Of a DNA stretch of 64,000 nt, positions 36,128-44,379 are shown piece by piece. How positions within the stretch are numbered: the stretch's first letter is position 1; the number at the start of each line of letters is the position of its first letter. A program made the position numbers and the translations under genes. Origin of the DNA: Basilea psittacipulmonis DSM 24701 (GTDB lineage: Bacteria; Pseudomonadota; Gammaproteobacteria; Burkholderiales; Burkholderiaceae_B); assembly GCF_000743945.1 (NCBI RefSeq), contig NZ_CP009238.1, positions 1,178,001 to 1,242,000 of the forward strand, written 5' to 3'. The notes beneath the pieces are model-generated. The model did not search any database, was not told the DNA's origin, and was given only the letters and a program-made list of their open reading frames with translations.

Positions 36128-38068
36128 ATGATAATGAAGCACCCGTCGCTATTAATCTTTCCCCAAAAATCTAGCTCTATGTTTTTAAAAAGTCTTTCTT
36201 CACGTTTAAAAATCAGCACGTTTATTTGGATAACCGCGGCATTAATTTCTATTTCCTTAACCTTATTGTTTTCATGGAAATTAGAAGGTGGTGCAGCAGC
36301 GATTAATACGGCTGGCAGTTTAAGGATGCAAACCTATCGTTTAGTTAATCTGATTCAAAGACATGAGCCTGTTGATCTAGTTGAAGAAAAAATTGCTTTT
36401 TTTGATAAAACACTAAAAACCATCGAACAAGGCGATCCCAGTCGTCCGCTATTTTTGCCATCTGTTGAAGAAGTCGTCAACAATATGGATCTAATTCAGG
36501 CCCAATGGAAAACCCAAATTCGCCCTGTCTTACTAAATGCCTTACACCATTCTGATGCTTTTATTGATCACCAAGTTATCGAAAGTTTTATCGATCGAAT
36601 CAATCAACTGGTCCTATCCATTGAAATCGTAGATGACCGCTATACCGCGTGGTTAAGAGTTTTTCAAACGGGCTTGATGTTAATGGTCATCATCGGTGCA
36701 GGCATTATGATTATCTTGTTATATTCTTGGATTATTTCGCCATTGGAAAACTTGCAAAATGGGGTCAAAGAGATTCTTAAAGGAAATTTCGGCACACAAG
36801 TTCCCGTTGCGACGACTTCAGAATTTGCCCAAGTCGATAAAGGGTTTAACCAGATGAGCCAGCATCTTCTTATGTTGTATTCTAATTTGGAAAAAGAAGT
36901 AGCCCAAAAAACGTCTGATTTAGCGAAAAAGAACGATATGTTAGAAACGCTATATCAGTTCTCTAGCTTTTTTAATGTCAGCCATTTTATCGGCGAAACT
37001 TGCGAAGGTTTTTTGCAACGATTACAAGCGATTTTTCCTTTTATTAACGCTTCTTCTATTCGTTTAATCGATACCAAAACACAGCGTTCAGATCTTATCG
37101 CACAAAACAATCTACCACTGGCCATTCAAGAATCGTTTAACTGCGATCACTTCAATGCTTGTCTATGCGGAGAGTCTTACATCACAAACGATTGGGCCCC
37201 TATACACTTAAATAGAAATGTCCCCCATCACAAAAATCTAGAATGTTATAAAGAACATTTTAAGAGTTTAAGAAACTTCCCTATTCGTTTTAAGAACCAA
37301 GAAATTGGTTATTTAACTTTATTCTTTCATGATGATCCTAATCTACAAAATCAAGATTTAGAACTATTAAACAACCTTTGTAATCAATTAGGCATTGTCT
37401 TATCAAACAACCAACTTATTGAGGAAAGTAAGCAATTAGCGGTTTTACAAGAGCGAAACTTAATTGCACAAGGACTACATGATAGTATTGCTCAAACACT
37501 TAATTTCTTAAACTTACAAACACAGATGTTGGATGATGCACTCAAACAGCAAAACCAAGATATGGTGTTAGAAAACCTGCATTTTATTCAAACAGGTATT
37601 AAAGAATGTTATGACGATGTCCGCGAATTGTTATTGAACTTTCGCACAAAAATCACGAACAAAGAATTTAATAAAGCCGTGGAAGATTTAGTTGCACGTT
37701 TTGAAAAACAAACTAAAATCGCCATCGACTTACATTGGAATGGTTCTGGCCCCACACTCATTGCCGATCAACAATTACAGTTTTTATTTATTTTGCAAGA
37801 AAGTCTATCAAATATTCGCAAACATTCTCAAGCCAGCAGTGTTTCCGTTAGCTTTTCTAACGACCATGACTATATAATGACGATTAGAGATAATGGTTGC
37901 GGTTTTAACACCGATGAGATGAACTTATTATCGGCAGAACATATTGGGCTGAGAATCATGAAAGAACGAGCCAAACGAATCAATGCTACGTTCAACATTG
38001 AATCGATTATTGATCAAGGCACCACCATTATTTTAACCTTACCTCATAAAGAAAGGACATACTCGTGA
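36128..38068 (+). CDS. narX: Nitrate/nitrite sensor histidine kinase
   Basis: A 646-aa inner-membrane sensor. TM1 spans about residues 30-48; a periplasmic domain carries the P-box-like INTAGSLRMQTYRLV (57-72) that binds nitrate. TM2 is at about 180-203, then HAMP. A central GAF-like module holds Cys residues (CDHFNACLCGE, near 339), and a HisKA_3 domain carries the phospho-accepting His451 in LHDSIAQ. The ATPase is marked by QESLSNIRKHS and DNGCGF. The ATG at 36128 has no good ribosome site; MKHPS at 36134 or M18 at 36179 are alternatives. It overlaps narL by 4 bp. Confidence 0.94.
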   Translation: MIMKHPSLLIFPQKSSSMFLKSLSSRLKISTFIWITAALISISLTLLFSWKLEGGAAAINTAGSLRMQTYRLVNLIQRHEPVDLVEEKIAFFDKTLKTIEQGDPSRPLFLPSVEEVVNNMDLIQAQWKTQIRPVLLNALHHSDAFIDHQVIESFIDRINQLVLSIEIVDDRYTAWLRVFQTGLMLMVIIGAGIMIILLYSWIISPLENLQNGVKEILKGNFGTQVPVATTSEFAQVDKGFNQMSQHLLMLYSNLEKEVAQKTSDLAKKNDMLETLYQFSSFFNVSHFIGETCEGFLQRLQAIFPFINASSIRLIDTKTQRSDLIAQNNLPLAIQESFNCDHFNACLCGESYITNDWAPIHLNRNVPHHKNLECYKEHFKSLRNFPIRFKNQEIGYLTLFFHDDPNLQNQDLELLNNLCNQLGIVLSNNQLIEESKQLAVLQERNLIAQGLHDSIAQTLNFLNLQTQMLDDALKQQNQDMVLENLHFIQTGIKECYDDVRELLLNFRTKITNKEFNKAVEDLVARFEKQTKIAIDLHWNGSGPTLIADQQLQFLFILQESLSNIRKHSQASSVSVSFSNDHDYIMTIRDNGCGFNTDEMNLLSAEHIGLRIMKERAKRINATFNIESIIDQGTTIILTLPHKERTYS

Positions 38069-38727
38069 ACTCAAAAATCTCCATTGTACTGATTGATGAT
38101 CATACACTTTTTAGAAGTGGCATTAAGGCATTACTAAGTCGCCAATCTGACTTTGAGGTCGTTGGAGAAGCAGCAGACGGATTATCAGGAATCAAACTGG
38201 TAGAACAGCTTAAACCAGATTTGGTGCTATTAGATTTAGATATGCCCGTTATGGACGGCCGCGAGACACTGAACCAAATTTTCAGTAGCAATCCTCAACA
38301 AGCGGTCGTGATATTAACCGTATCTGAAGATAGCAATGATTTAACCGAATGTATTCGTTCAGGAGCACGTGGTTTTTTACTTAAAAACATCAGTGCAGAT
38401 TTTTTAATAGACAGTGTACGTAAGGCTGTCGATGGCGATAATGTTTTTTCACCAGAAATGACCGCCAGACTAGTTGAGTCACTCATTAAACCACAACATA
38501 CGACGGAACCCTCTGAATTAGAAAGTCTCACCCCCAGAGAGCTGGAAATTCTTGGCTATTTGGCTATTGGACATAGCAATAAAATTATTGCCAGACATTT
38601 AGATCTAGCCGAATCAACGATTAAGGTACATGTCCAAAATATTCTGAGAAAATTAAATTTAAGCAGTCGTGTACAAGCCGCTGTTTATGCCGTTCAGCAC
38701 AATATCAAATCACCTGATATATCATGA
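38065..38727 (+). CDS. narL: Nitrate/nitrite response regulator, NarL/FixJ type
   Basis: A 220-aa two-component regulator. The receiver domain has Asp11-Asp12, the phospho-accepting Asp57 in LLDLDMPVMDG and Lys near 106 in FLLKN. The C-terminal LuxR-type helix-turn-helix is LTPRELEILGYLAIGHSNK...STIKVHVQNILRKL. Expected to be phosphorylated by NarX and to control the divergent nar operon. It overlaps narX and the following Mop-domain gene by 4 bp each. Confidence 0.94.
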   Translation: MNSKISIVLIDDHTLFRSGIKALLSRQSDFEVVGEAADGLSGIKLVEQLKPDLVLLDLDMPVMDGRETLNQIFSSNPQQAVVILTVSEDSNDLTECIRSGARGFLLKNISADFLIDSVRKAVDGDNVFSPEMTARLVESLIKPQHTTEPSELESLTPRELEILGYLAIGHSNKIIARHLDLAESTIKVHVQNILRKLNLSSRVQAAVYAVQHNIKSPDIS

Positions 38728-39146
38728 AAAGCAGTACTAGAAACCAATTATGTGGCATGATAAAAAACATTCATCATTATCATGACTTGCATATCCTAGC
38801 TATCGATATTAATGGGCTGACTATCTACGCTGAGTTAAATTCTTTTGCTTACCAAAATTTATCAGTTGACCCAGATAAACCCACAATGGTGTTTATCAAA
38901 GCCCCTCATGTTTCTGTGATGACGGATCTACCACCGTTTAGACTGTCTGCTGAAAATCAAATCAAAGGGATCATTAAAAAAATTGAAACAGGTGCTGTGA
39001 ATACCTTAATTGAGTTGCTCACCGAATCAGGACACTCCCTATTCTCTGTCATTACCGTAGGAAGTTGCGAAACACTACAATTAAAAACAGGACAAAGCGT
39101 TTACGCTGTTTTTCGTGCAAATCAAGTAGTTATTGCCCAAACATAA
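38724..39146 (+). CDS. Two-Mop-domain (TOBE) molybdate-binding protein
   Basis: A 140-aa soluble protein made of two tandem Mop/TOBE modules. The second (about 75-138) is clear: SAENQIKGIIKKIETGAVN, SVITVGSCETLQLKTGQSVYA and FRANQVVIA, the pattern of molbindins and of the ModE/ModC C-terminus. The first (about 5-67, RNQLCGMIKNI to FIKAPHVSV) is a diverged copy. Such proteins bind molybdate or tungstate and buffer it in the cytoplasm. It has no DNA-binding domain. It overlaps narL by 4 bp, coupling molybdate handling to the NarXL operon. Confidence 0.75.
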   Translation: MKSSTRNQLCGMIKNIHHYHDLHILAIDINGLTIYAELNSFAYQNLSVDPDKPTMVFIKAPHVSVMTDLPPFRLSAENQIKGIIKKIETGAVNTLIELLTESGHSLFSVITVGSCETLQLKTGQSVYAVFRANQVVIAQT

Positions 39147-39179
39147 CACACAACACTTAGTTTATATAAACCAGCATGA

Positions 39180-39490
39180 GTTGCTATACACTCAAACTCC
39201 ATGCGAATGTGAAATATCGCTTGTCACCCACTCACATCGCATCCATCGAATACATGCGGTTGGTCGGTAAGCTTCTGCCTACATTAAAGCGAATGTGAAA
39301 TATTGCTTGTCACCCACTCACATCACATCCACCGAATACATGCGGTTGGTCGGTAAGCTTCTGCCTACATTAAAAGCGAATGACCGTGAAATATCGCTTG
39401 TTATACACTCACATCCCATCCATCGAATACATGCGGATGGTCGGTAAGCTTTTGCCTACATTAAATGCGAATGTGAAATATCAGTTGTTA
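39180..39490. repeat. Tandem array of an ~86-bp unit (three full copies with partial ends)
   Basis: The sequence GTGAAATAT recurs at 39209, 39295, 39386 and 39473, spacings 86, 91 and 87. Each unit contains GAATACATGCGG, TGGTCGGTAAGCTT and TGCCTACATTAAA. GCGAATGTGA pairs imperfectly with TCACATCGC inside a unit, so the RNA or single strand could fold into hairpins. The first unit is preceded by a partial end (TATACACTCA) and the last stops after 39490. Spacings are not multiples of three and there is no ORF. Confidence 0.93.
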
Positions 39491-39528
39491 TATCGTGCAA
39501 ATAAAAGAAATGAGGGAATAATAGACAT

Positions 39529-39552
39529 AAAAAAAGGGGCAAAGCCCCTTTG
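39529..39552 (-). terminator. Terminator of the tmRNA gene
   Basis: On the minus strand AAAGGGGC, a 3-base loop region and GCCCCTTT form a stem followed by TTTTTTT, directly after the tmRNA coding piece. Confidence 0.8.
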
Positions 39553-39806
39553 ACCTATTCTGTTGCCAAGTGGGTCACACTCCTGGCTGAACTAATCAAG
39601 CAGCCAATGCAAAGTTTTCGTCGTTTGCATTTATAAATTTGCTAGATTTACGGTCTTCGCCTACCGGCTGCCGATCTCCCTATCTTTCCCTGTCGAAACC
39701 AGTACGTCCCCATCAAAAGCAGTCTCATGTAAAACAACTTTTGGTGGAGACGGCGGGAATTGAACCCGCGTCCAGAAAACCTTCAGTCAACCAGATATAC
39801 AGCTTA
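39553..39806 (-). ncRNA. ssrA: Transfer-messenger RNA, circularly permuted (two-piece) form
   Basis: Rescues stalled ribosomes by trans-translation. On the minus strand the acceptor piece comes first: GGACGCGGGTTCAATTCC and CGCCGTCTCCACCA, i.e. a T-arm (GCGGG/CCCGC, loop TTCAATT) and an encoded CCA ending at 39742. A 30-base spacer (39741-39712) follows, then the 5' end of the coding piece, GGGGACGTACTGGTTTCGAC, starting at 39711. GGGGACG pairs with CGTCTCC as a 7-bp acceptor stem with a G3-U pair, the alanine identity mark. The tag frame (39628-39596) reads ANDENFALAA then TGA. This order is the reverse of one-piece tmRNA. The upstream limit is set by a TATAAT; mature ends of the acceptor piece are not known. 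Confidence 0.92.
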
Positions 39807-39812
39807 ATGTAT

Positions 39813-39818
39813 ATTATA
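39813..39818 (-). promoter_or_regulatory. -10 element of the tmRNA gene
   Basis: A perfect TATAAT on the minus strand about 70 bases before the encoded CCA end. A poor -35 candidate (TTGTAT) lies 20 bases further upstream. Confidence 0.4.
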
Positions 39819-40060
39819 CAATTATTCTTGCCATCATGATACAAAAAAATCGCTTCTTTAATCGATCTCATCAGATGAGATGCGTACCTGAAACATTTTT
39901 TTATATCCGTTGAACTCTTTTTCCGCCTTTTCTTACCCTGACATCAGTAACAGAGAGGAATTAGCAGAAAATCAAAGTCTATCATTTCATAAAACAAGTG
40001 ATGAAATAATACAAATTAGCATTTACCAAAGCAAGCACCGCATTACATTCGGCACATGAT
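39819..40060. other. Gene-free stretch between tmRNA and ispH
   Basis: About 240 bases without an ORF. It holds ATCTCATC/GATGAGAT (near 39866-39882) and an inverted repeat ATTTCAT/ATGAAAT near 39984-40006 that could be a weak ispH terminator. Nothing else recognisable. Confidence 0.35.
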
Positions 40061-40984
40061 TTACTTTAACTCTTTGGGCAATGGAAAACGAACGTTTTCT
40101 TCCACACCTTTGACTCGTCTTACAGAAATCGCCCCTAACTCTTTTAATCTTAGCAGTACTTCTTGCACCAAGACTTCTGGAGCAGATGCACCTGCCGTAA
40201 TCCCAATATGTTGCTTACCCTCCAACCATTTTGGGTCAATGGAACTTGCTCCATCGATTAAATACGCCTCGCATCCTAATCTATCAGCGACTTCTCTTAA
40301 ACGATTAGAATTTGAGCTATTGATGCTACCAACCACAAAGAATAGATCACACTTGGGAGCAATCATTTTAACGGCATCTTGACGATTTTGAGTGGCATAA
40401 CAAATATCACTTTTGTGCGGTTCCACAATATTAGGAAATCGCTGACGCAAAGCATTGGCAACGCTTGCCGCATCATCTACCGATAACGTCGTCTGGGTAA
40501 CGAAAGCCAAACGTTCTGTTTGAGTCACCTGCAACAACTCGACATCTTGAGGCGTTTCCACTAAATGAATGCGTCCTTGAGCCTGCCCTAATGTTCCCTC
40601 AACTTCAGGATGGCCTTTATGACCAATCATAATAATTTCATAACCATCCGCGTGCATTTTTCTAACTTCTTTATGAACTTTGGTCACTAACGGACAGGTT
40701 GCATCAAAGACTCTTAACCCACGCTTTTCGGCTTCTTCGCGAACAGCCTGTGAGACACCATGTGCTGAAAAAATAACAATGGCATCTTCAGGCACTTCAT
40801 TCAATTCATTAATAAAAATGGCACCTTTATCTCTAAGGCTTTGTACCACAAAACGATTATGCACAATTTCATGTCGCACATAAATAGGTGCTCCGTGAAT
40901 TTCTAACGCACGTTCAACGATTTCAATAGCACGATCGACACCCGCACAGAAACCCCGTGGTTCAGCCAACAAGATATCGGACAT
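40061..40984 (-). CDS. ispH: 4-hydroxy-3-methylbut-2-enyl diphosphate reductase
   Basis: Last step of the MEP isoprenoid pathway, giving IPP and DMAPP. The 307-aa enzyme has the three Fe-S Cys residues: Cys13 in [11 protein letters not shown], one in VFDATCPLV near 97 and one in [11 protein letters not shown] near 198. [13 protein letters not shown] and [11 protein letters not shown] line the substrate pocket. Its ATG overlaps the stop region of the FKBP gene by one base, a conserved slpA-ispH pair. Confidence 0.98.
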   Translation of the reverse strand: MSDILLAEPRGFCAGVDRAIEIVERALEIHGAPIYVRHEIVHNRFVVQSLRDKGAIFINELNEVPEDAIVIFSAHGVSQAVREEAEKRGLRVFDATCPLVTKVHKEVRKMHADGYEIIMIGHKGHPEVEGTLGQAQGRIHLVETPQDVELLQVTQTERLAFVTQTTLSVDDAASVANALRQRFPNIVEPHKSDICYATQNRQDAVKMIAPKCDLFFVVGSINSSNSNRLREVADRLGCEAYLIDGASSIDPKWLEGKQHIGITAGASAPEVLVQEVLLRLKELGAISVRRVKGVEENVRFPLPKELK

Positions 40985-41442
40985 TACAATACTCCCAGAA
41001 TCTTAACATCTACCTTTAAGTTTTTACCTGCAAACGGATGATTAAAATCTAAGATCACGTAATCTTCGCCTACTTCCTGAATAATGCCAGCGTAACTAGC
41101 CCCATCATCTGCATTAAACTGTATCATTTCTCCCGGCTCAAACAAAGGATTATCCTCTGTAGAACCGCTTTCTAACTCAGATTTTGAAACAGATTTAACC
41201 AACTCAGCATTATGTTGGCCAAACGCCTCATTAAGTTCAAAAGAAAACTCATCGCCTACTTTATGTCCGTAAAGATGTTTTTCCATGGCTGAAATCCACT
41301 GTTCAGCACCTAACTGAATGGTTGCAGGTCTATCGACAAACGTATCGATAAACACCTGTCCCTTGCCCTCACCTGAATTTAAGGTAATTCGATAGTGTAA
41401 TGTTAGGTATGAATTCTCTTGGATGATTTCAGTATCGCTCAT
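40984..41442 (-). CDS. fkpB: FKBP-type peptidyl-prolyl cis-trans isomerase (SlpA-like)
   Basis: A 152-aa SlyD/SlpA-type prolyl isomerase. It begins with [12 protein letters not shown], then the FKBP core interrupted by the IF chaperone insert ([13 protein letters not shown]... to FNADD), and ends with [16 protein letters not shown], the hallmark of this group. It lacks the His-rich metal tail of SlyD, which supports SlpA/FkpB. Cytoplasmic. It is transcribed with ispH, which overlaps by one base, and is divergent from radC. Confidence 0.93.
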   Translation of the reverse strand: MSDTEIIQENSYLTLHYRITLNSGEGKGQVFIDTFVDRPATIQLGAEQWISAMEKHLYGHKVGDEFSFELNEAFGQHNAELVKSVSKSELESGSTEDNPLFEPGEMIQFNADDGASYAGIIQEVGEDYVILDFNHPFAGKNLKVDVKILGVL

Positions 41443-41507
41443 ATTTATATTCTCTATCTTGCATTATGCTAATAAAAATTTGTCGTTGCTATTTTAAAGG
41501 ATAATTC

Positions 41508-42182
41508 ATGGAAGTTAAACAAACATTTGATGAAAGACCGAGAGAACGTTTATTCAAATACGGTGCCAGTACGCTAACCAATGCAGAACTTCTTGCTGTC
41601 ATTCTAGGCACGGGTTGCAAAGGAAAATCAGTTATTCCCTTTAGTAAAGAATTAATCCAGCACTTTGGCAGTTTTAGTAAATTACTTGAGGCCACAGAAT
41701 CTGATTTAGAAAGCTTTTCGGGTTTAGGTAAAGCAAAAATTGCCAAACTCAAAGCGATTAATGAATTGGCACAACGATCTTTGCACGAGCAATTGACCGA
41801 ACACAATGTGCTAAATACCCCTGATATAGTGAAACGTTACTGCATCAAAGAAATCGGTCAACAATCTATAGAACATTGTATCGCCCTGTTTCTCAATGCG
41901 AGCAATCAGCTTATTTGCATGCAAAAAATTTCGTTTGGCACAATTGATGAAACGGCTATCTATCCTAGAGAAATCATTAAACATGCTTTGAAAAATCATG
42001 CCTACAGCGTTATTTTGGCTCATAACCACCCGTCTGGCTCATGCACTCCTAGTTTGGCCGATATTAACATCACCAAAAAAATCAAAAGCACTTTACAACT
42101 GGTGAACATTCATTTACTCGATCATATTATCGTGACACAATGCGAAGCCATTTCCTTAGCAGAACTAGGCCATCTTTCATAA
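41508..42182 (+). CDS. radC: RadC family JAB-domain protein
   Basis: A 224-aa protein of the UPF0758/RadC family. An N-terminal helix-hairpin-helix region (LEATESDLESFSGLGKAK) is followed by a JAB/MPN metalloprotease-like domain. Its zinc motif is FGTIDETAIYPRE (Glu) and AHNHPSGSCTPSLAD (His, His, Asp). Its cellular role is unresolved despite the old link to DNA repair. It is usually found upstream of rpmB, whereas here a zinc-free L31 gene follows. Confidence 0.93.
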   Translation: MEVKQTFDERPRERLFKYGASTLTNAELLAVILGTGCKGKSVIPFSKELIQHFGSFSKLLEATESDLESFSGLGKAKIAKLKAINELAQRSLHEQLTEHNVLNTPDIVKRYCIKEIGQQSIEHCIALFLNASNQLICMQKISFGTIDETAIYPREIIKHALKNHAYSVILAHNHPSGSCTPSLADINITKKIKSTLQLVNIHLLDHIIVTQCEAISLAELGHLS

Positions 42183-42373
42183 CATGACGGATGTCGAGTC
42201 TAAGTCATGTCTATCAAATGCTATTGTGGACATGTTTAAAAAACTCTTGTCTAAAAAACGCTACTTAAATGAAAACACTAGACAAAAACAATTAAATGAA
42301 GTAAAATGGTTGGCTTTTGGAACGTGATTGTGTATGAGACGCAATTGGCGACCTGTTTTTAGAGGATTTTAAA

Positions 42374-42634
42374 ATGAAAGAAGGCATTCACCCAGAATAT
42401 CGTGACGTTGTATTTTTAGACGTACAAACCGGCACAAAAATCATCACTCGTTCTACTGCTGTTACACGTGAAACGATTGATATCGATGGCGTTACTTATC
42501 CTTTGTACAAGTGTGACGTTACTTCAGAATCTCACCCATTCTACACGGGTGCACAGACACGTATTGTTGAAACAGGTCGTGTTGAGAAGTTCCGTGCTCG
42601 TTTTGCTGGCAAAACTGGTGCGTTGAAGAAATAA
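42374..42634 (+). CDS. rpmE2: 50S ribosomal protein L31, type B (zinc-independent)
   Basis: An 86-aa type-B L31: it begins MKEGIHPEYRDVVFLD, carries YPLYKCDVTSESHPFYTG and lacks the four-Cys zinc site of type A. In many bacteria this paralogue replaces zinc L31 under zinc limitation (Zur control); no clear Zur box was seen here. It has GAGGA before the ATG and a strong terminator after the stop, so it is a single-gene unit. Confidence 0.95.
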   Translation: MKEGIHPEYRDVVFLDVQTGTKIITRSTAVTRETIDIDGVTYPLYKCDVTSESHPFYTGAQTRIVETGRVEKFRARFAGKTGALKK

Positions 42635-42651
42635 TAGATTCTTTATACCTA

Positions 42652-42690
42652 AAAGCCTGCGAGCTAATTGCTTGGCAGGCTTTTTTATTT
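42652..42690 (+). terminator. Rho-independent terminator after rpmE2
   Basis: Stem AAGCCTGC with GCAGGCTT, followed by TTTTATTT, 17 bp after the stop codon. Confidence 0.87.
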
Positions 42691-42699
42691 CAGTCACCA

Positions 42700-42855
42700 C
42701 ACCACCCACTTCCACTGAAAACATTTCACCTCCAACCTCATCTTGAGTCAGCACCCACTTGCGCTGAAAACGCTTCAACCCAACCTCATCTTGAGTCAGC
42801 ACGCCCCCACTTACACTGAAAACGCTTCCCCCAACCTCATCTTGAGTCACCACGC
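42700..42855. repeat. Direct repeats of 48-51 bp (three copies)
   Basis: CCTCATCTTGAGTCA occurs at 42736, 42784 and 42835, spacings 48 and 51, each preceded by CACTT.CACTGAAAAC-like sequence. The block is C-rich on the plus strand, unlike its surroundings. Both spacings are multiples of three, so the minus-strand frame reads VLTQDEVG repeatedly, though that frame runs antisense into rpmE2. Confidence 0.88.
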
Positions 42856-42911
42856 CCCTCCACCATCAACCAACATCAAGCCTCATCATTTCTTATTTTT
42901 GAAACCTATCT

Positions 42912-42946
42912 AAAAAAAGACACGTCATCTAACGTGTCTTTTTTTG
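42912..42946. terminator. Bidirectional terminator between rpmE2 and rlmD
   Basis: GACACGT and ACGTGTC form a stem flanked by A7 on the left and T7 on the right. It most likely ends the leftward rlmD transcript (35 bp away), and could stop rightward read-through. Confidence 0.8.
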
Positions 42947-42980
42947 CGTAAATGATTCGTTTAACTTCTCTTAAACTACT

Positions 42981-44360
42981 TTACACCTCATCAACGGGTG
43001 TGTCAGACTGAGTTTCTACGTCAATCTCTTCTTCCACTTCTAAAGGTTTTTCACCCGCTTCAAACACTGCAATAGACTCCACATGAGAGGTATGAGGGAA
43101 CATATTCACTACCCCTGCTTTCATTAACTTATATCCGCCTACTCTTACTAAAATAGCGGTATCTCGAGCCAATGTTGACGGATTACAGGAAACATACACG
43201 ATTCGTTTTGGACGTTCGTGTGTATCTAATTTTGCTAATGCTCGACTAACCGCCAAAGCTCCCTCTCGAGGCGGATCAATCAACATTCGATCAAAATATC
43301 CCAAATCTCTCAACCACTGAACATCTACCTCAAATAAATTCAGTGTTGTAAAACGAGTTTTCTTATCTAAACCATGTACTTGAGCGGCACTTAATGCACG
43401 ATCGGTTAACGCACTGGAACCCTCAATACCCACCACTTCTTTTGCTTGAGTAGCCAGTGGCAAAGTAAAGTTTCCTAAACCGCAAAACAAATCTGCCACG
43501 CGGTCGTTCTTATCAGCCTCTAATAAACTCAATGCTCGAGCAATTAACACTCGATTAATCTGATGATTGACCTGGGTAAAATCCGTCGGACGATAGTTCA
43601 TTCGCAAGTTAAATTGGGGCAAGGTATAAGCAAGCAAAGCACGATCCTCTTCATGCAATGGTTTTACCGTATCAGGCCCTTTTTCTTGTAACCACCAACT
43701 AACTTGATAGTCTTGGGCAAACTTATCTAATTTTTCAAAATCCTCTGCAGAGAAAGGCTCCAGATGACGAAGTACCAAAACAATTTTGTCACCCATTGCC
43801 AATTCAATTTGGGGAATTCTTTCAAAATTACTCAAAGAACCAATCAGTGTTCTCAACGGCATCAACATGTCCGAAACAGCTTTCGGCAAAATAGGACAGG
43901 TATGATTATCAGCCACATAGCGACTTTTTCGTTCATGAAACCCAATAAGAATACCGCCTTTTTTCTCAACATATCTAACCGATAAACGAGCACGATAACG
44001 ATAATGCCAAGCTGGCCCATGAATGGGAGGCAATACCTGTGGAATAGTAACTTTAGCAATATGTTTAAACGCATCCTCTAATGCTTGCTGTTTAATGGCC
44101 ACTTGAGTGCTGGGATCGATATGCTGCATAGCACAGCCACCACACACACCAAAGTGTTCACATTTTGGGGTAACTCTAGCAGAGGAAGACTTAATCACTT
44201 TAATTGTTTTCGCTATTTCATAAGATGGTTTTTTGCGAAACACCTCTGCTTCAACGTATTCTCCAGGCAAAGCACCTTCTACAAATATCGTTTTTCCATC
44301 TCTACGAGCAATACCTCTGGCCTCTAAATCTAAAGATTCAATTAAAAATAATTCTGTCAT
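42981..44360 (-). CDS. rlmD: 23S rRNA (uracil(1939)-C(5))-methyltransferase
   Basis: Methylates U1939 of 23S rRNA using SAM. The 459-aa protein has an N-terminal TRAM domain, then the 4Fe-4S motif CEHFGVCGGCAMQH near 68-81. The Rossmann methyltransferase core has FCGLGNFTLPL and LIDPPREGA, and the catalytic Cys lies in VYVSCNPSTLARD. The C-terminus carries an acidic tail (EVEEEIDVETQSDTPVDEV). It lies 19 bp after the exonuclease gene in the same direction. Confidence 0.95.
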   Translation of the reverse strand: MTELFLIESLDLEARGIARRDGKTIFVEGALPGEYVEAEVFRKKPSYEIAKTIKVIKSSSARVTPKCEHFGVCGGCAMQHIDPSTQVAIKQQALEDAFKHIAKVTIPQVLPPIHGPAWHYRYRARLSVRYVEKKGGILIGFHERKSRYVADNHTCPILPKAVSDMLMPLRTLIGSLSNFERIPQIELAMGDKIVLVLRHLEPFSAEDFEKLDKFAQDYQVSWWLQEKGPDTVKPLHEEDRALLAYTLPQFNLRMNYRPTDFTQVNHQINRVLIARALSLLEADKNDRVADLFCGLGNFTLPLATQAKEVVGIEGSSALTDRALSAAQVHGLDKKTRFTTLNLFEVDVQWLRDLGYFDRMLIDPPREGALAVSRALAKLDTHERPKRIVYVSCNPSTLARDTAILVRVGGYKLMKAGVVNMFPHTSHVESIAVFEAGEKPLEVEEEIDVETQSDTPVDEV

Positions 44361-44379
44361 GACAAATTAGTATAAAAGA

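Noticed and set aside
39742..39775. A possible tRNA 3' half (T-arm plus CCA)
   Set aside because: There is no matching anticodon or D arm next to it; the partner strand is the tmRNA 5' end 30 bases away, so it belongs to the permuted tmRNA.
39639..39839. A 66-codon plus-strand ORF over the tmRNA locus
   Set aside because: It is antisense to the tmRNA; its codons are explained by the T-arm and acceptor stem of the RNA. This is a known kind of spurious protein call.
42524..42853. A 109-codon minus-strand ORF with VLTQDEVG repeats
   Set aside because: It runs antisense through the rpmE2 3' end and two terminators, begins with GTG without a ribosome site, and arises from the direct repeats. Kept only as a side note in the findings.
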